Shown here: piece after piece, positions 16,507 through 25,457 of the stretch
How the letters are laid out: the number at the start of each line of letters is the position of its first letter
Position numbering within the stretch: position 1 is the stretch's first letter
Source: Chloroflexota bacterium
GTDB lineage: Bacteria > Chloroflexota > Dehalococcoidia > UBA3495
Direction: 5' to 3'
NCBI GenBank assembly: GCA_002716645.1
Contig: PBBR01000021.1
Span: 1 to 36,382 of the forward strand
DNA length: 36,382 nucleotides
Position numbers and translations under genes: made by a program
Notes under the pieces: model-generated
The model's input: only the letters and a program-made list of their open reading frames with translations
What the model was told of the DNA's origin: nothing
The model's database searches: none

Positions 16507-17207
16507 GTTCGAAATGTTACCTTTCTGAACCCTTCTGCCAATATCTTGCCGTGGTTTTTACCGACCTCTTCAGCCCGAGATACTAGTAGCTCAGAAATCT
16601 CCGATTCAGTCCGTCCAGACATCTGGCTAACATGAGACACCACTGATTTTATCTTAGTATCAATTACTGCCGTAATATCTATAAATGTATCTGCACGCTC
16701 AGTTCCCCAGAAGAGCATCGTTCCAGTCTTATGAGGCTCTAACCCTTGATCACTCCACAATTCTCCAAAATGCAGATGGTCCCTAGCATAAGGGAAAACC
16801 GCATCTAACGCTACTTGACCGGTAATTCTGTGATCACGATGCCATGAAAGGTCGAAGCGGTAAGGTTCTGTAGACAAAACCACATCAGGCTGAACTTTTC
16901 GAATTTGTTGCACTATATCTCGTCTAAAATCTGTGGTGTCCTCTAGTTCCCCATCGTTGCGATGCAACATCACCACATTTTTTACTCCTAATACAGAAGC
17001 GGCGTTGAGTTGCTCTTGCTCTCTAGTCTCTGCGAGTTTTTGCGGTGTTATATCAGGATCTTCAGTACCTTTACTACCATTAGTACACAGCAGGTAATGA
17101 ACCTCTGCGCCTTGTTTTACCCATGAAGCTATCGTCCCGCCACACCAGATCTCCGCGTCGTCTGGATGAGGAGTAACAACAAGAACTTTATTTGGAACTT
17201 CCCCCAT
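16503..17207 (-). CDS. PIG-L family (LmbE-like) deacetylase
   Basis: 234 residues. The N-terminal motif VTPHPDDAEIWCGG has His14, Asp16 and Asp17 as zinc ligand and base, and SWHRDHR supplies the third ligand. Family members remove acetyl groups from GlcNAc-type sugars (MshB in mycothiol, BshB in bacillithiol synthesis, PIG-L itself). Here an MshD-like tandem GNAT gene is its divergent neighbour and an MshA-like glycosyltransferase lies 1.8 kb further right. A role in a GlcN-inositol-type thiol or glycoconjugate pathway is therefore plausible but unproven. A single N-terminal domain is seen, with no membrane segment. Confidence 0.9.
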   Translation of the reverse strand: MGEVPNKVLVVTPHPDDAEIWCGGTIASWVKQGAEVHYLLCTNGSKGTEDPDITPQKLAETREQEQLNAASVLGVKNVVMLHRNDGELEDTTDFRRDIVQQIRKVQPDVVLSTEPYRFDLSWHRDHRITGQVALDAVFPYARDHLHFGELWSDQGLEPHKTGTMLFWGTERADTFIDITAVIDTKIKSVVSHVSQMSGRTESEISELLVSRAEEVGKNHGKILAEGFRKVTFRT

Positions 17208-17416
17208 TAAACCGACCCTCCATAGTACCGATATCTTCCAATCTAGTTTTTGTGTCTATATACACATAGTGATAATGGACACTGTTTGATGACCGTTGGA
17301 TACTCTGCTACAATCGGCCCATTGTGTCAAGAGCGTCCAACAATAAAAGCGAATTGTAATCAATCTTTTTTATAAAATAAATTCTCTACAGTTAAAAACG
17401 TTCGGAGTACACCCAA

Positions 17417-18313
17417 TTGCAAATACGTTATTTTAATGAGACTGATCGGGAGCCATTATTGGAATTTGCCGGCTCTGTTCAAGCCAACAATCCTAAAGAC
17501 TCCCAATACAGATCACAAGAGCTGAGTGAGATTCTTCAGCAACCAGGATTTAACCCTAAAACGAGCTGCTTGATACTCGAAAAAGATGATCACATTGCTG
17601 GATATTGTATTGTATTTTCAGAAAAGCTCATTCAGAGGGCTGTATTAGCAACCGATGTAAGAATAGACCTGGAAGCATCTGGCTCAGAAGCAAAACTCAT
17701 CCAGTCAGGCTTAGAATTAGCGAAGATCAGAGATGCCTCAGTAGCTCATTTATGTTTAGGCTCTGAAACGCCAAGATCTGCCATGTTAGAAGACGTAGGA
17801 TTTCATAACGCCCGAACATATCTGCATATGTTATGGGATGAGGAAACCCCGCCAGATACAAAAATTCCACCCGAGTATTCCGTCAGTCTATACACATCTC
17901 AAGACGCACAAAAGCTGACCGACATTCAAAACGCTGCATTTACCGGTAGCTGGGGATTCTGCCCAAACACAGCAGAAGAGATAGAATACCGATCTAACAT
18001 GAGCAACACGAGACATGAATGCATCGTATTCCTTGAGAATAAGAGCGATGTAGTAGGATATTGCTGGGGATGTTTAGGACCGAATGAAGGCAACACCCGC
18101 GGCATAATAAGTATGATTGGTATACATCCGGACTACCGAGGCAAAGGCCTCAGTCAAATAATATTAACGGCAGGCATTAATAAACTAAACGAACTCTCGA
18201 CTGATGGCATAAGCCTGCATGTCGATAGCAATAACACACCCGCAATCAAGTTATATCAATCCGTAGGATTTCGAGAAATCGACAGATTGCACTGGTATGA
18301 ATATACCTTCTAG
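17417..18313 (+). CDS. Tandem GNAT-fold acetyltransferase (MshD-like architecture)
   Basis: 298 residues made of two GNAT domains. The N-terminal one (residues 1-145) is divergent and lacks a clear acetyl-CoA loop. The C-terminal one (150-298) has the standard motif A (MIGIHPDYRGKGLSQIIL) and motif B (SNNTPAIKLYQSVGF). This double-domain layout and length is that of mycothiol synthase MshD, which acetylates Cys-GlcN-Ins, but many other tandem GNAT proteins exist. The start is TTG at 17417, with GGAG 9 bases before it. It is divergent from the PIG-L gene and converges with DUF502. Confidence 0.8.
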   Translation: MQIRYFNETDREPLLEFAGSVQANNPKDSQYRSQELSEILQQPGFNPKTSCLILEKDDHIAGYCIVFSEKLIQRAVLATDVRIDLEASGSEAKLIQSGLELAKIRDASVAHLCLGSETPRSAMLEDVGFHNARTYLHMLWDEETPPDTKIPPEYSVSLYTSQDAQKLTDIQNAAFTGSWGFCPNTAEEIEYRSNMSNTRHECIVFLENKSDVVGYCWGCLGPNEGNTRGIISMIGIHPDYRGKGLSQIILTAGINKLNELSTDGISLHVDSNNTPAIKLYQSVGFREIDRLHWYEYTF

Positions 18314-18334
18314 AAATATTTAAACTCTCCCAGG

Positions 18335-18949
18335 TTACATATCTTTCAGAGTGGAACTGAATATTTCATTAGCCAGTATTCCACCAGAAACTATAATTTT
18401 CATTGCATCATCTACACTAATGTCCGTAGGGGTTACATCGCTTAATGCCACTACGATCAGAAAACCAGAAGAAGGCACTGGAGTAGTGGGTATATAAACA
18501 GCCACCATAGGCTCGCCATTCAAAACTCCCAACTCTGCAGTGATTAATCCAATAGCCTTCATGGCGGGACGTGGGAAATCGACTAGGACCACGCCTCTAC
18601 TTTCAAACCCCTGCGTTCCTGACAAAATTTCCACCCCGGAGCGAGTGGTGCTATAGATACTACTTATAACTGGAATTTTCTCTATAAGTTTATGCCCTAC
18701 ATTGACTATTCGAGCACTCAATATCTTAGTAGTAATAATCCCCACTACATATAATAGGATTAGTAAGACTATTACGCCTAATCCGGGGAATATTGGAACA
18801 TTGCCCATATCAAAAATTGGACCCAGAATAGGATCCAATAACTCGAAGAAGAATTTAAGGACAAATAGCGTTACCCCTATAGGCAATATAGCTAGTAATC
18901 CAGCTATTAGAGTGGTCCGGATATGAAGAAGGAATTTTTTTAAGAGCAT
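18335..18949 (-). CDS. DUF502 family membrane protein
   Basis: 204 residues. Two N-terminal transmembrane segments (TTLIAGLLAILPIGVTLFVL and IFPGLGVIVLLILLYVVGII) are followed by a soluble domain with IPVISSIYSTTRSGVEIL, VVLVDFPRPAMKAIGLIT and VAVYIPTTPVPSSGFLIVV. These are the conserved blocks of DUF502 (COG2928), a widespread inner-membrane family of unknown function. AAAGGA stands 6 bases before ATG. It lies 37 bases after the MshA-like gene in the same direction and is the last gene of the minus-strand run. Confidence 0.92.
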   Translation of the reverse strand: MLLKKFLLHIRTTLIAGLLAILPIGVTLFVLKFFFELLDPILGPIFDMGNVPIFPGLGVIVLLILLYVVGIITTKILSARIVNVGHKLIEKIPVISSIYSTTRSGVEILSGTQGFESRGVVLVDFPRPAMKAIGLITAELGVLNGEPMVAVYIPTTPVPSSGFLIVVALSDVTPTDISVDDAMKIIVSGGILANEIFSSTLKDM

Positions 18950-18986
18950 TAGCCGTCCTTTTCAACAAGATGTAATTTTGGAGGGC

Positions 18987-20186
18987 CTATATGCCATATA
19001 TATCTATCATATGAGTTGCGACATTATCCCACCCTAACGTCTCAGCTTGGTTCCTGGCAGCTAACCCCATACTATCTCTCAGATTCTGGCTCGACATTAT
19101 CATTTCAACAGAATTTGCGAATGCTTCGGGGCAACGCCAAGATTGCAAATATCCAGTGCTGCCATGTTTTACTACCGTTGAAAGACCGCCAACTCTAGAG
19201 GCTACCACTGGAGTACCGCATGCCATAGATTCCAATGCAGCTAACCCAAAGCTCTCATAAAAAGAGGGCACTACACATACGTCCGCAGCACTATAGTACA
19301 TAGGCAGTTCGTCCTGATCTACCCGTCCAACAAAATCGAAAATATTGCTAACATTCAATTCTCGCGTTAGCTTTTTTATTCGGTCTAATTCACGGCTCTT
19401 ACCATCATCACCACCCACCACCAAAACCTTCATACCCTCAATATCATCAACATTTCGGATCTGTGCAGCGGTATGGACCAATAAATCTAGTCCCTTTAGA
19501 GACTCTATTCTACCTACATACAGCAGCACTTTGTCTCCGTTTAACCCTAAATTGCCTCGTGACACTTCCCTACTGATCGGCTTAAACGTTCCTAAATCAA
19601 CTCCGCACGGCACCAAGTTTATATTGTCCAAATTAGCACCGTATAACCGTACCATTGCATCGCGCTCATGCGGACTAAATGCCACTATAGCTGGTGTGTC
19701 GGTAATTAGGTCTCGTTCTGTATCCTGGCGTTGTAAGGTCTCGAATTCTCCGGGTCTTGATTGCATCTTGATCAACGAAAGAGTATGAAACGTAATCACA
19801 TGATTTGCCTTCATATCCTGCGCAAATAGCCGACCAATCCAGCCCGACAACCAATAATGGGAGTGAACGGCCCCATAGTTAATGTCACCTTCCGACACAA
19901 ACCTTCGCATATTATGCAAAAACTCGGGCAAAAACCCAAATAATTCATCCATTGGTGCTTCAACATCACCGCCTGGAAGATGAATAACCCGCACACCATC
20001 TAGATCATTATCATATGATGTATGAGACCCTTGGTGATCTCGTGTAAATATATCAACTTCTATACCTAACTTGTTCAGACTACGGGATAGTTGTGATACG
20101 TATACATTCATACCTCCAGATTTGCCTTCTCCAGGGGAAGCCAAGGGACACGCATGAAAACTTATTAGAGCTACTCTACGTTGCAT
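18987..20186 (-). CDS. GT4 family glycosyltransferase, MshA-like
   Basis: 399 residues, GT-B fold. The N-terminal block SFHACPLASPGEGKSGGMNVYVSQL is very close to the HTSPLxQPGxGDxGGMNVYV region of MshA (UDP-GlcNAc : inositol-1-phosphate transferase), and VHSHYWLSGW also fits. The C-terminal domain has the retaining E-x7-E motif (ESFGLAALESM). TGATG joins it to the preceding acetyltransferase: that gene stops at 20188-20186 and this ATG begins at 20186. AAAGGA is 5 bases from the ATG, so GTG 20189 is less likely. It could also be a sucrose-phosphate-synthase-type enzyme. The substrate is unproven. Confidence 0.85.
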   Translation of the reverse strand: MQRRVALISFHACPLASPGEGKSGGMNVYVSQLSRSLNKLGIEVDIFTRDHQGSHTSYDNDLDGVRVIHLPGGDVEAPMDELFGFLPEFLHNMRRFVSEGDINYGAVHSHYWLSGWIGRLFAQDMKANHVITFHTLSLIKMQSRPGEFETLQRQDTERDLITDTPAIVAFSPHERDAMVRLYGANLDNINLVPCGVDLGTFKPISREVSRGNLGLNGDKVLLYVGRIESLKGLDLLVHTAAQIRNVDDIEGMKVLVVGGDDGKSRELDRIKKLTRELNVSNIFDFVGRVDQDELPMYYSAADVCVVPSFYESFGLAALESMACGTPVVASRVGGLSTVVKHGSTGYLQSWRCPEAFANSVEMIMSSQNLRDSMGLAARNQAETLGWDNVATHMIDIYGI

Positions 20187-21163
20187 CACGATCCTTTCAC
20201 TACCATACTAAATATATCGTGATTCACTCCACCTAGGTGATACTTGTAAGGCTCGGCTCCACGTAGAAAATCAAAATACTGCAACTCCAGGTTAATAGCA
20301 TCTTTTATACACAGGGCATTCATTAATAATCCCACACTGTAATAGCTGGACTCAGGATCATATCCACTGTTGTACAAGAGTCTCGATCTACCGTAATCAA
20401 AACATAAACTTGAAGCTACATGCACGCCATCGATTTCCAAGAAAAATAGTTTCATCAAACCTAAACTAGCCGTGGTCTTAGTCATTTTGCGAAAGAATAT
20501 TTCTCGTTCGGCATTCATATATTCAGATTTCTCCAGAGCGCTCAATCGCATCAATCTAAGAAATTCATCTATATGACTTAAAACGGAGTTTTCGTCCTCA
20601 ACAATGTACCATCTCCAAGACGGTAAAGATTCTAACCTCCTAAATTTACGCCGTAATTCATGCCTATCTTTCCTCGACAGTGACCCTACATATGATTCCC
20701 ATTCCTGGGGTAATTCCAAACCCGGAACAACATCCTCTTCCGATATATCTACAGTGTACCCCCTGTCTCGAGCCAGTTGTGGAAGATAGAACAGAGTAGG
20801 TGACGATTCTCTAAGTGAGTACAGTTCTAGACGACTAGAGCCTTCGGATTCCAAATAGTCCAATAAAGTGGTAAAAAACTCTTTTTCGTAGCCAGGAAGA
20901 ATAATAAAATCGTTGTAATCAAATGTCTCAGGGTTACCAAGCAATGAAAACGTACCTTGTTGTTTTGATAGGGAAGCTATTCCAATAGGACCGTTCGGTC
21001 CTTCAATATAGAGTCCGGACATTTCCCTGTCCTGACCAAAAGAAGACCACCATGTCTCTTGCCATTCCGGAGTAAGATAAATCGTATTCTCAGGGGAACA
21101 CTCCAACAACTTACTCCAAACTTCGTAAGCATCTTTAATGGTTAGTATCTTGGTAATTTTCAT
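20186..21163 (-). CDS. CelD/FemAB-like GNAT acetyltransferase
   Basis: 325 residues of the Acetyltransf_6 (CelD/BcsL) type. Two GNAT-like halves are visible, with LSRKDRHELRRKFRRLE in the middle, a SSLCFDYGRSRLLYNSGYDPE strand pair, and the diagnostic C-terminal FDFLRGAEPYKYHLGG. Family members attach acyl or aminoacyl groups to polysaccharide or peptidoglycan precursors; the exact reaction cannot be inferred. It is translationally coupled to the downstream MshA-like glycosyltransferase through TGATG and begins 7 bases after the folE stop. This pairing suggests both modify the same sugar conjugate (inference). Confidence 0.82.
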   Translation of the reverse strand: MKITKILTIKDAYEVWSKLLECSPENTIYLTPEWQETWWSSFGQDREMSGLYIEGPNGPIGIASLSKQQGTFSLLGNPETFDYNDFIILPGYEKEFFTTLLDYLESEGSSRLELYSLRESSPTLFYLPQLARDRGYTVDISEEDVVPGLELPQEWESYVGSLSRKDRHELRRKFRRLESLPSWRWYIVEDENSVLSHIDEFLRLMRLSALEKSEYMNAEREIFFRKMTKTTASLGLMKLFFLEIDGVHVASSLCFDYGRSRLLYNSGYDPESSYYSVGLLMNALCIKDAINLELQYFDFLRGAEPYKYHLGGVNHDIFSMVVKGS

Positions 21164-21170
21164 TAATTGC

Positions 21171-21725
21171 TTACCCTGCTAATAATCTTAACAACTCTTC
21201 TTTCCCGATCTCGTCGCCACTGAGATCACCACGAAAAGCAGTTGTAGTCATTAAAGTGCCAGGTTTCTCCACACCCCTTATAGACATACACAAATGTTCG
21301 GCTTGCAATTTTACAGCAACAGTTCTAGGCGAAAGCTTATCAAATACGGCATCTATCCACTGAGAAGTCAAACGTTCCTGCACCTGTGGCCTCCGACTTA
21401 GGACATCAAGACACCTGACCAACTTGCTAATACCTGAAATCTTTCCATTTGGAATATAGACGAGATTTGCCCATCCAAAAAATGGCAGTAAATGGTGTTC
21501 GCAAATAGAGTGAAATCTGAGCCCGTTCAGAACTACCGGATCTGTATAATCTTCATTAAATATCGCATCAATTTCTCTGGAAGCATCTTTTCCAATACCA
21601 GAAAATAATTCCGAGTACATTTCCGACACGCGGGAAGGTGTTCCCAACAAGCCTTCCCTAATAGGATCTTCACCTACTGCTTCCAAAATAGACAGAACTG
21701 CCTTTGTTATCTGTTCTTGATTAAT
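21171..21725 (-). CDS. folE: GTP cyclohydrolase I (start codon uncertain)
   Basis: The core is GTP cyclohydrolase I, the first enzyme of tetrahydrofolate synthesis. The zinc site is intact (Cys62, His65 and Cys133 counting from TTG 21686), as are SICEHHLLPFFG, GISKLVRCLDVLSRRPQVQERLT and EHLCMSIRG. The first ordinary start is TTG 21686, but this would remove most of the first helix. In-frame sequence upstream translates as INQEQITKAVLSILEAVGED, which is typical FolE, and it contains no ATG, GTG or TTG. The most plausible start there is ATT at 21725, 5 bases after GGGG. Alternatively, one G is missing from the GGGG at 21730-21733, since an ATG at 21742 is off by one frame. It lies just after thrC. 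Confidence 0.85.
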   Translation of the reverse strand: MNQEQITKAVLSILEAVGEDPIREGLLGTPSRVSEMYSELFSGIGKDASREIDAIFNEDYTDPVVLNGLRFHSICEHHLLPFFGWANLVYIPNGKISGISKLVRCLDVLSRRPQVQERLTSQWIDAVFDKLSPRTVAVKLQAEHLCMSIRGVEKPGTLMTTTAFRGDLSGDEIGKEELLRLLAG

Positions 21726-21750
21726 ATTACCCCGCCAATCATGTTACAGG

Positions 21751-22809
21751 TTAAGATAGGTTCAAAGCGATTTTTTCTAAGCTACTCATATCAGCCGGTA
21801 TCTCAATGGCTTCTGACTGAATGCTACTTACTGCTAAATCAGGATCTTTCAGTCCACTTCCCGTGATCACGCATACCACTCTTTTCCCAGTTAGGTCTAA
21901 CCCTGCAGCGGTCGATTTAAACAAACCTGCAACAGAAGCAGCAGACGCAGGCTCACCAAATATCCCTTCCTTGGATGCCAACATGCGATATGCGTCTAGT
22001 ATCTCGTCGTCAGTGACTGAATCTATTAACCCATCAGACTCATCTCGTGCGTTTAAAGCATTTTGCCAACTAGCTGGATTACCTATCCTTATTGCAGATG
22101 CGATAGTCTGTGGACTAGATACAACTTGTCCCGTAACTATCGGCGCAGCTCCTGCCGCTTGAAACCCCATCATCCTCGGAAGTGTGGTAGTTTCCCCGCA
22201 GTCCTTATATTCCTTGAAACCTTTCCAGTAAGCCGTGATATTCCCAGCGTTTCCGACAGGAATGAACATATAATCGGGAGCATCGCCTAAAGCGTCCGAA
22301 ACTTCGAAAGCGCCCGTCTTCTGTCCTTCCAGGCGATTTGGGTTTACGGAGTTAACCAAAGTAACTTGATTCTGCTTGGTAAATTCCCTCACTAAATGAA
22401 GAGCAGCGTCAAAATTACCATCCACCATTACTATTTTGGCTCCATATGCCATTGCTTGAGCCAATTTACCTAAAGCTACTTCGCCCTTGGGTATTAAGAC
22501 CATAACCGGTAAGTTGCAATAGGCTCCATATGCGGCTGCAGAAGCACTTGTATTACCAGTAGAAGCGCACATTACTGCAACACTCTTTGACTCCAAGGCT
22601 TTGGCCATCGCAACTACCATACCCCTATCCTTGAAAGATCCGGTAGGATTACACCCTTCTAACTTGAAATAAAGCTCATCACAACCTACCAGTTTTCCTA
22701 TATGGCTGGATCGCACCAGAGGAGTATCACCCTCTCCAAGACTTAAAAGAGGGGTCTTGTCAGTAACTGGAAGATACTCCCAGTATTTTTTTATTACTCC
22801 AGAACTCAT
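21751..22809 (-). CDS. thrC: Threonine synthase
   Basis: 352 residues of the fold-type II PLP enzyme family, class lacking the N-terminal zinc ribbon. The PLP lysine is Lys60 in NPTGSFKDRG. The Ser/Thr-rich phosphate loop CASTGNTSASAA follows, and the substrate-binding GQKTGAFEVSDAL and PVGNAGNITAYWKG regions are present. It converts O-phosphohomoserine to threonine. It lies 61 bases after hom in the same direction, so hom-thrC is the threonine branch operon. This supports a genuine threonine synthase here, in contrast to the second copy at 34716. The ribosome site before ATG is weak. Confidence 0.95.
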   Translation of the reverse strand: MSSGVIKKYWEYLPVTDKTPLLSLGEGDTPLVRSSHIGKLVGCDELYFKLEGCNPTGSFKDRGMVVAMAKALESKSVAVMCASTGNTSASAAAYGAYCNLPVMVLIPKGEVALGKLAQAMAYGAKIVMVDGNFDAALHLVREFTKQNQVTLVNSVNPNRLEGQKTGAFEVSDALGDAPDYMFIPVGNAGNITAYWKGFKEYKDCGETTTLPRMMGFQAAGAAPIVTGQVVSSPQTIASAIRIGNPASWQNALNARDESDGLIDSVTDDEILDAYRMLASKEGIFGEPASAASVAGLFKSTAAGLDLTGKRVVCVITGSGLKDPDLAVSSIQSEAIEIPADMSSLEKIALNLS

Positions 22810-22870
22810 CTAATAATCTTTATCACTAGTATTGATAAGCAACCTGAAATCACATAACAGTGCTTATATC

Positions 22871-24169
22871 CTAGCCCTCTATCCTGATAACGTTACTAAT
22901 GTCGCTGACTACTTGCAATTCTTGTACTTCTGACAGGGCTTTCTGAACCGAAGCCTCATAAGATGGATGCGTAGTTATCACCAATTCAGCTTTTTGCTGT
23001 TCCGGAAAGGTGTCCTTTTGGAGGACCGAAGCTATACTAATACCTTTAGCACCCAAGATCTCTGCTATCTGGGCTAATACACCCGCCGTATCAGTCACTA
23101 CCAACCTTATATAATACCTGGTCTCTAGATCATCGATTGACTTTACGCTATATGTATTCTCTAGATAGTCAAACGGTGAACTCAATCTGTCTTTGGACAT
23201 CTGGCTAGCAATCTGTATCACATCTCCTAAAACAGCACTAGCTGTAGGCTCTCGGCCTGCGCCTAGCCCATGAAGCAGCACATGGCCACATAAGTCTCCA
23301 GAAACTTCAACAGCGTTGTAGACACCATCAACTTTGGCTACCATATTCTCCATTGGTATTAAGGCCGGGTAAACCCTAGCCTGAATTGCACTCCCTTTTC
23401 TGTCCGCTACTGCTAAACACTTTATTGCATAACCTAATTCACTTGCATATTGAAAATCCTGTGATTGTAGTTCTCTTATACCTTCCCGATACACATCATC
23501 AGGGGAGACCCTACAGCGAAACGCTAATGAAGCCAATATAGACAATTTGTATACGGCATCGAAACTGTCCACATCGTTCGTTGGGTCTGCCTCGGCATAC
23601 CCCAGATCCTGAGCCTCTTTTAAAGCAGTATCAAAATTAGCGTTGTTGTGGGCCATATCAGTAAGGATATAATTGCTAGTGCCGTTAATTATCCCCTGCA
23701 CATTTGTAAAGGTGTTGGAAAGCAAAGGATTCATCAGAACACCAAGTATAGGAATTGCACCACATACACTGGCTTCATAGAGTAAACTCACATGGTTTTC
23801 AGTAGCCACGCGATGCAACTCAGGACCATACTTTGCCACTACTTCTTTATTTGCCGTGACTACATGTTTACCTCGTGAAAGAGCATCTACGAGAAGTCTC
23901 TTCGCTGGATCAGTACCTCCAATAACCTCTACTACTATATCTATATCTGGATCCGATAATATATCCTCAGGGTTATTAGTAATAATATTCGGAGCTACTT
24001 GCACATCTCTAGGTTTATTCATATCCCGCACCATCACACGGGATAAATTAAGGGTTTTTCCTGTCTTATTAGATATTTGGGCTTTATCCGAAAGAAGGCG
24101 TTGAGCAACACCACCTCCAACAATACCAAGACCCAGCAAACCAATATTTATTTCTGATCTATCCTTCAC
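22871..24169 (-). CDS. hom: Homoserine dehydrogenase
   Basis: 432 residues. An N-terminal Rossmann domain (GLLGLGIVGGGVAQ, about residues 10-23) and TANKEVVAKYG lead into the catalytic domain with GIINGTSNYILTDM and GYAEADPTNDVDSFDAVYK. A C-terminal ACT domain begins near residue 350 (YYIRLVVTDTAGVLAQIAEIL), the site for allosteric control by threonine in relatives. It reduces aspartate semialdehyde to homoserine. The start is GTG at 24169 with GAGG very close. It stands 20 bases after the SurA-like gene and 61 bases before thrC. Confidence 0.97.
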   Translation of the reverse strand: MKDRSEINIGLLGLGIVGGGVAQRLLSDKAQISNKTGKTLNLSRVMVRDMNKPRDVQVAPNIITNNPEDILSDPDIDIVVEVIGGTDPAKRLLVDALSRGKHVVTANKEVVAKYGPELHRVATENHVSLLYEASVCGAIPILGVLMNPLLSNTFTNVQGIINGTSNYILTDMAHNNANFDTALKEAQDLGYAEADPTNDVDSFDAVYKLSILASLAFRCRVSPDDVYREGIRELQSQDFQYASELGYAIKCLAVADRKGSAIQARVYPALIPMENMVAKVDGVYNAVEVSGDLCGHVLLHGLGAGREPTASAVLGDVIQIASQMSKDRLSSPFDYLENTYSVKSIDDLETRYYIRLVVTDTAGVLAQIAEILGAKGISIASVLQKDTFPEQQKAELVITTHPSYEASVQKALSEVQELQVVSDISNVIRIEG

Positions 24170-24189
24170 TACCTCTGATTATGCGGGCG

Positions 24190-25350
24190 CTAAGGTAAGC
24201 CGCCCTGACCCTCTCCTTCTTCATTATTATCTACCCTGGGTGCAGTTACACGAATCTGTTCAGCAACCCAAGCGTACCTGTCACTATCAAAATTGACCTT
24301 TAACCATTTTTCTTTTGAGCCTCTTTCCATCTGATCACTACGCCACGTGTGCACCAACTGATTAGTCAGCTTCACACGCATTCTAGCAGTTAATTCGTGT
24401 GGTTCTGATGGCGATATTACGCGCAATATATAAGTCGCGTCGCCACCGTATAGAGGTTCACTAATTTGACCTACCTGAAGTGGCTCACTTTCCCCGTCAC
24501 CGAATAAATACGGATCTAGATCTGGAAAAGCTCCCCTGGGTACCCAACCCACATACCCGGTTTCATCCCCGTATTGCATGGGGTTGAAAAACTCCACCGC
24601 CACGTTGGAGAAATCCTCTTCCTCGAGACGATTCTTAACCTCTTCTGGGATAACATTAACCTCAAAGTCAATTCTAATCCATTCCACTTCAACCTGATCA
24701 GGCTTATCAGGTATGCTGGAACTCAGTAATCCGCTCAACTGAAAGAGCAAGATCTGGTCCTGGACCATATCTCGGTATTCTTCGTCAGACAATCTGACTT
24801 GGGTCAAAAATCCCTGGTAAGTATTCTTAAATTCTTTCTCTAGTTGTGCTTCATCACTTTGTTGACCTTCAGGAACCTGGGGATAAAATTGCCTCCTAAT
24901 TGCCTGATCAGTCAGTTCGTCATCCGCATTTAGCCCTAGAGTAGGAGCGGCCTGCCTAACAATCTCCACAAACAAAAGATCTTGCAAAAACTGAAATGGG
25001 TCTACTGATAAATCAACGAACCCACCTTCATATCGATTGATACCTTGTCTAACCCTTAATCGTTGGACAAGGTCTCCCATGGTAAAAGTTTCACCCCTGA
25101 TAGAGCCAGCCATTACTCTCGGTGGCTCAACAAACTCTTTATAAAAACCCAAGCCTACAATTACGAGTATAACAAGTATTAAAGAGGCTCCTACGAATAT
25201 AGCTATTCGCTGCCTCCGCTTCTCCTGGATAACCGGACTCGGTTGATCGGGATTATTAGTGGAGTTTGTTCTAGTAGAACGCTGTCGCCTATTGGAACTT
25301 ACAGGTTGATCATCGTTATCCGCATTACGGCGGCGCCATGGAAGGTTCAT
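24190..25350 (-). CDS. SurA/PpiC-like membrane-anchored foldase
   Basis: 386 residues. A basic cytoplasmic N-terminus (1-47, rich in Arg and Asn) precedes one transmembrane segment (about 49-70, RIAIFVGASLILVILVIVGL). An extracytoplasmic SurA-N-like helical domain follows (QRLRVRQGINRYEGG to about 215). A degenerate parvulin-type region comes next (YGDETGYVGWVPRGAFP, then VGQISEPLYGGDATYILRV). It probably assists folding outside the membrane; peptidyl-prolyl isomerase activity is uncertain because key parvulin residues are hard to see. AGAGGT stands 7-8 bases before ATG. It is downstream of rpsR and 20 bases upstream of hom, inside the long minus-strand run. Confidence 0.85.
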   Translation of the reverse strand: MNLPWRRRNADNDDQPVSSNRRQRSTRTNSTNNPDQPSPVIQEKRRQRIAIFVGASLILVILVIVGLGFYKEFVEPPRVMAGSIRGETFTMGDLVQRLRVRQGINRYEGGFVDLSVDPFQFLQDLLFVEIVRQAAPTLGLNADDELTDQAIRRQFYPQVPEGQQSDEAQLEKEFKNTYQGFLTQVRLSDEEYRDMVQDQILLFQLSGLLSSSIPDKPDQVEVEWIRIDFEVNVIPEEVKNRLEEEDFSNVAVEFFNPMQYGDETGYVGWVPRGAFPDLDPYLFGDGESEPLQVGQISEPLYGGDATYILRVISPSEPHELTARMRVKLTNQLVHTWRSDQMERGSKEKWLKVNFDSDRYAWVAEQIRVTAPRVDNNEEGEGQGGLP

Positions 25351-25457
25351 ACCAAAGACCTCTAAGGATTAATCTGTGCCTGCTATAGAGACTTGCAGAT
25401 TAGAAAGCACGAAATTGCGCTATTAACGCCAGTACCAGAATCGCTGATCAGGTCACT

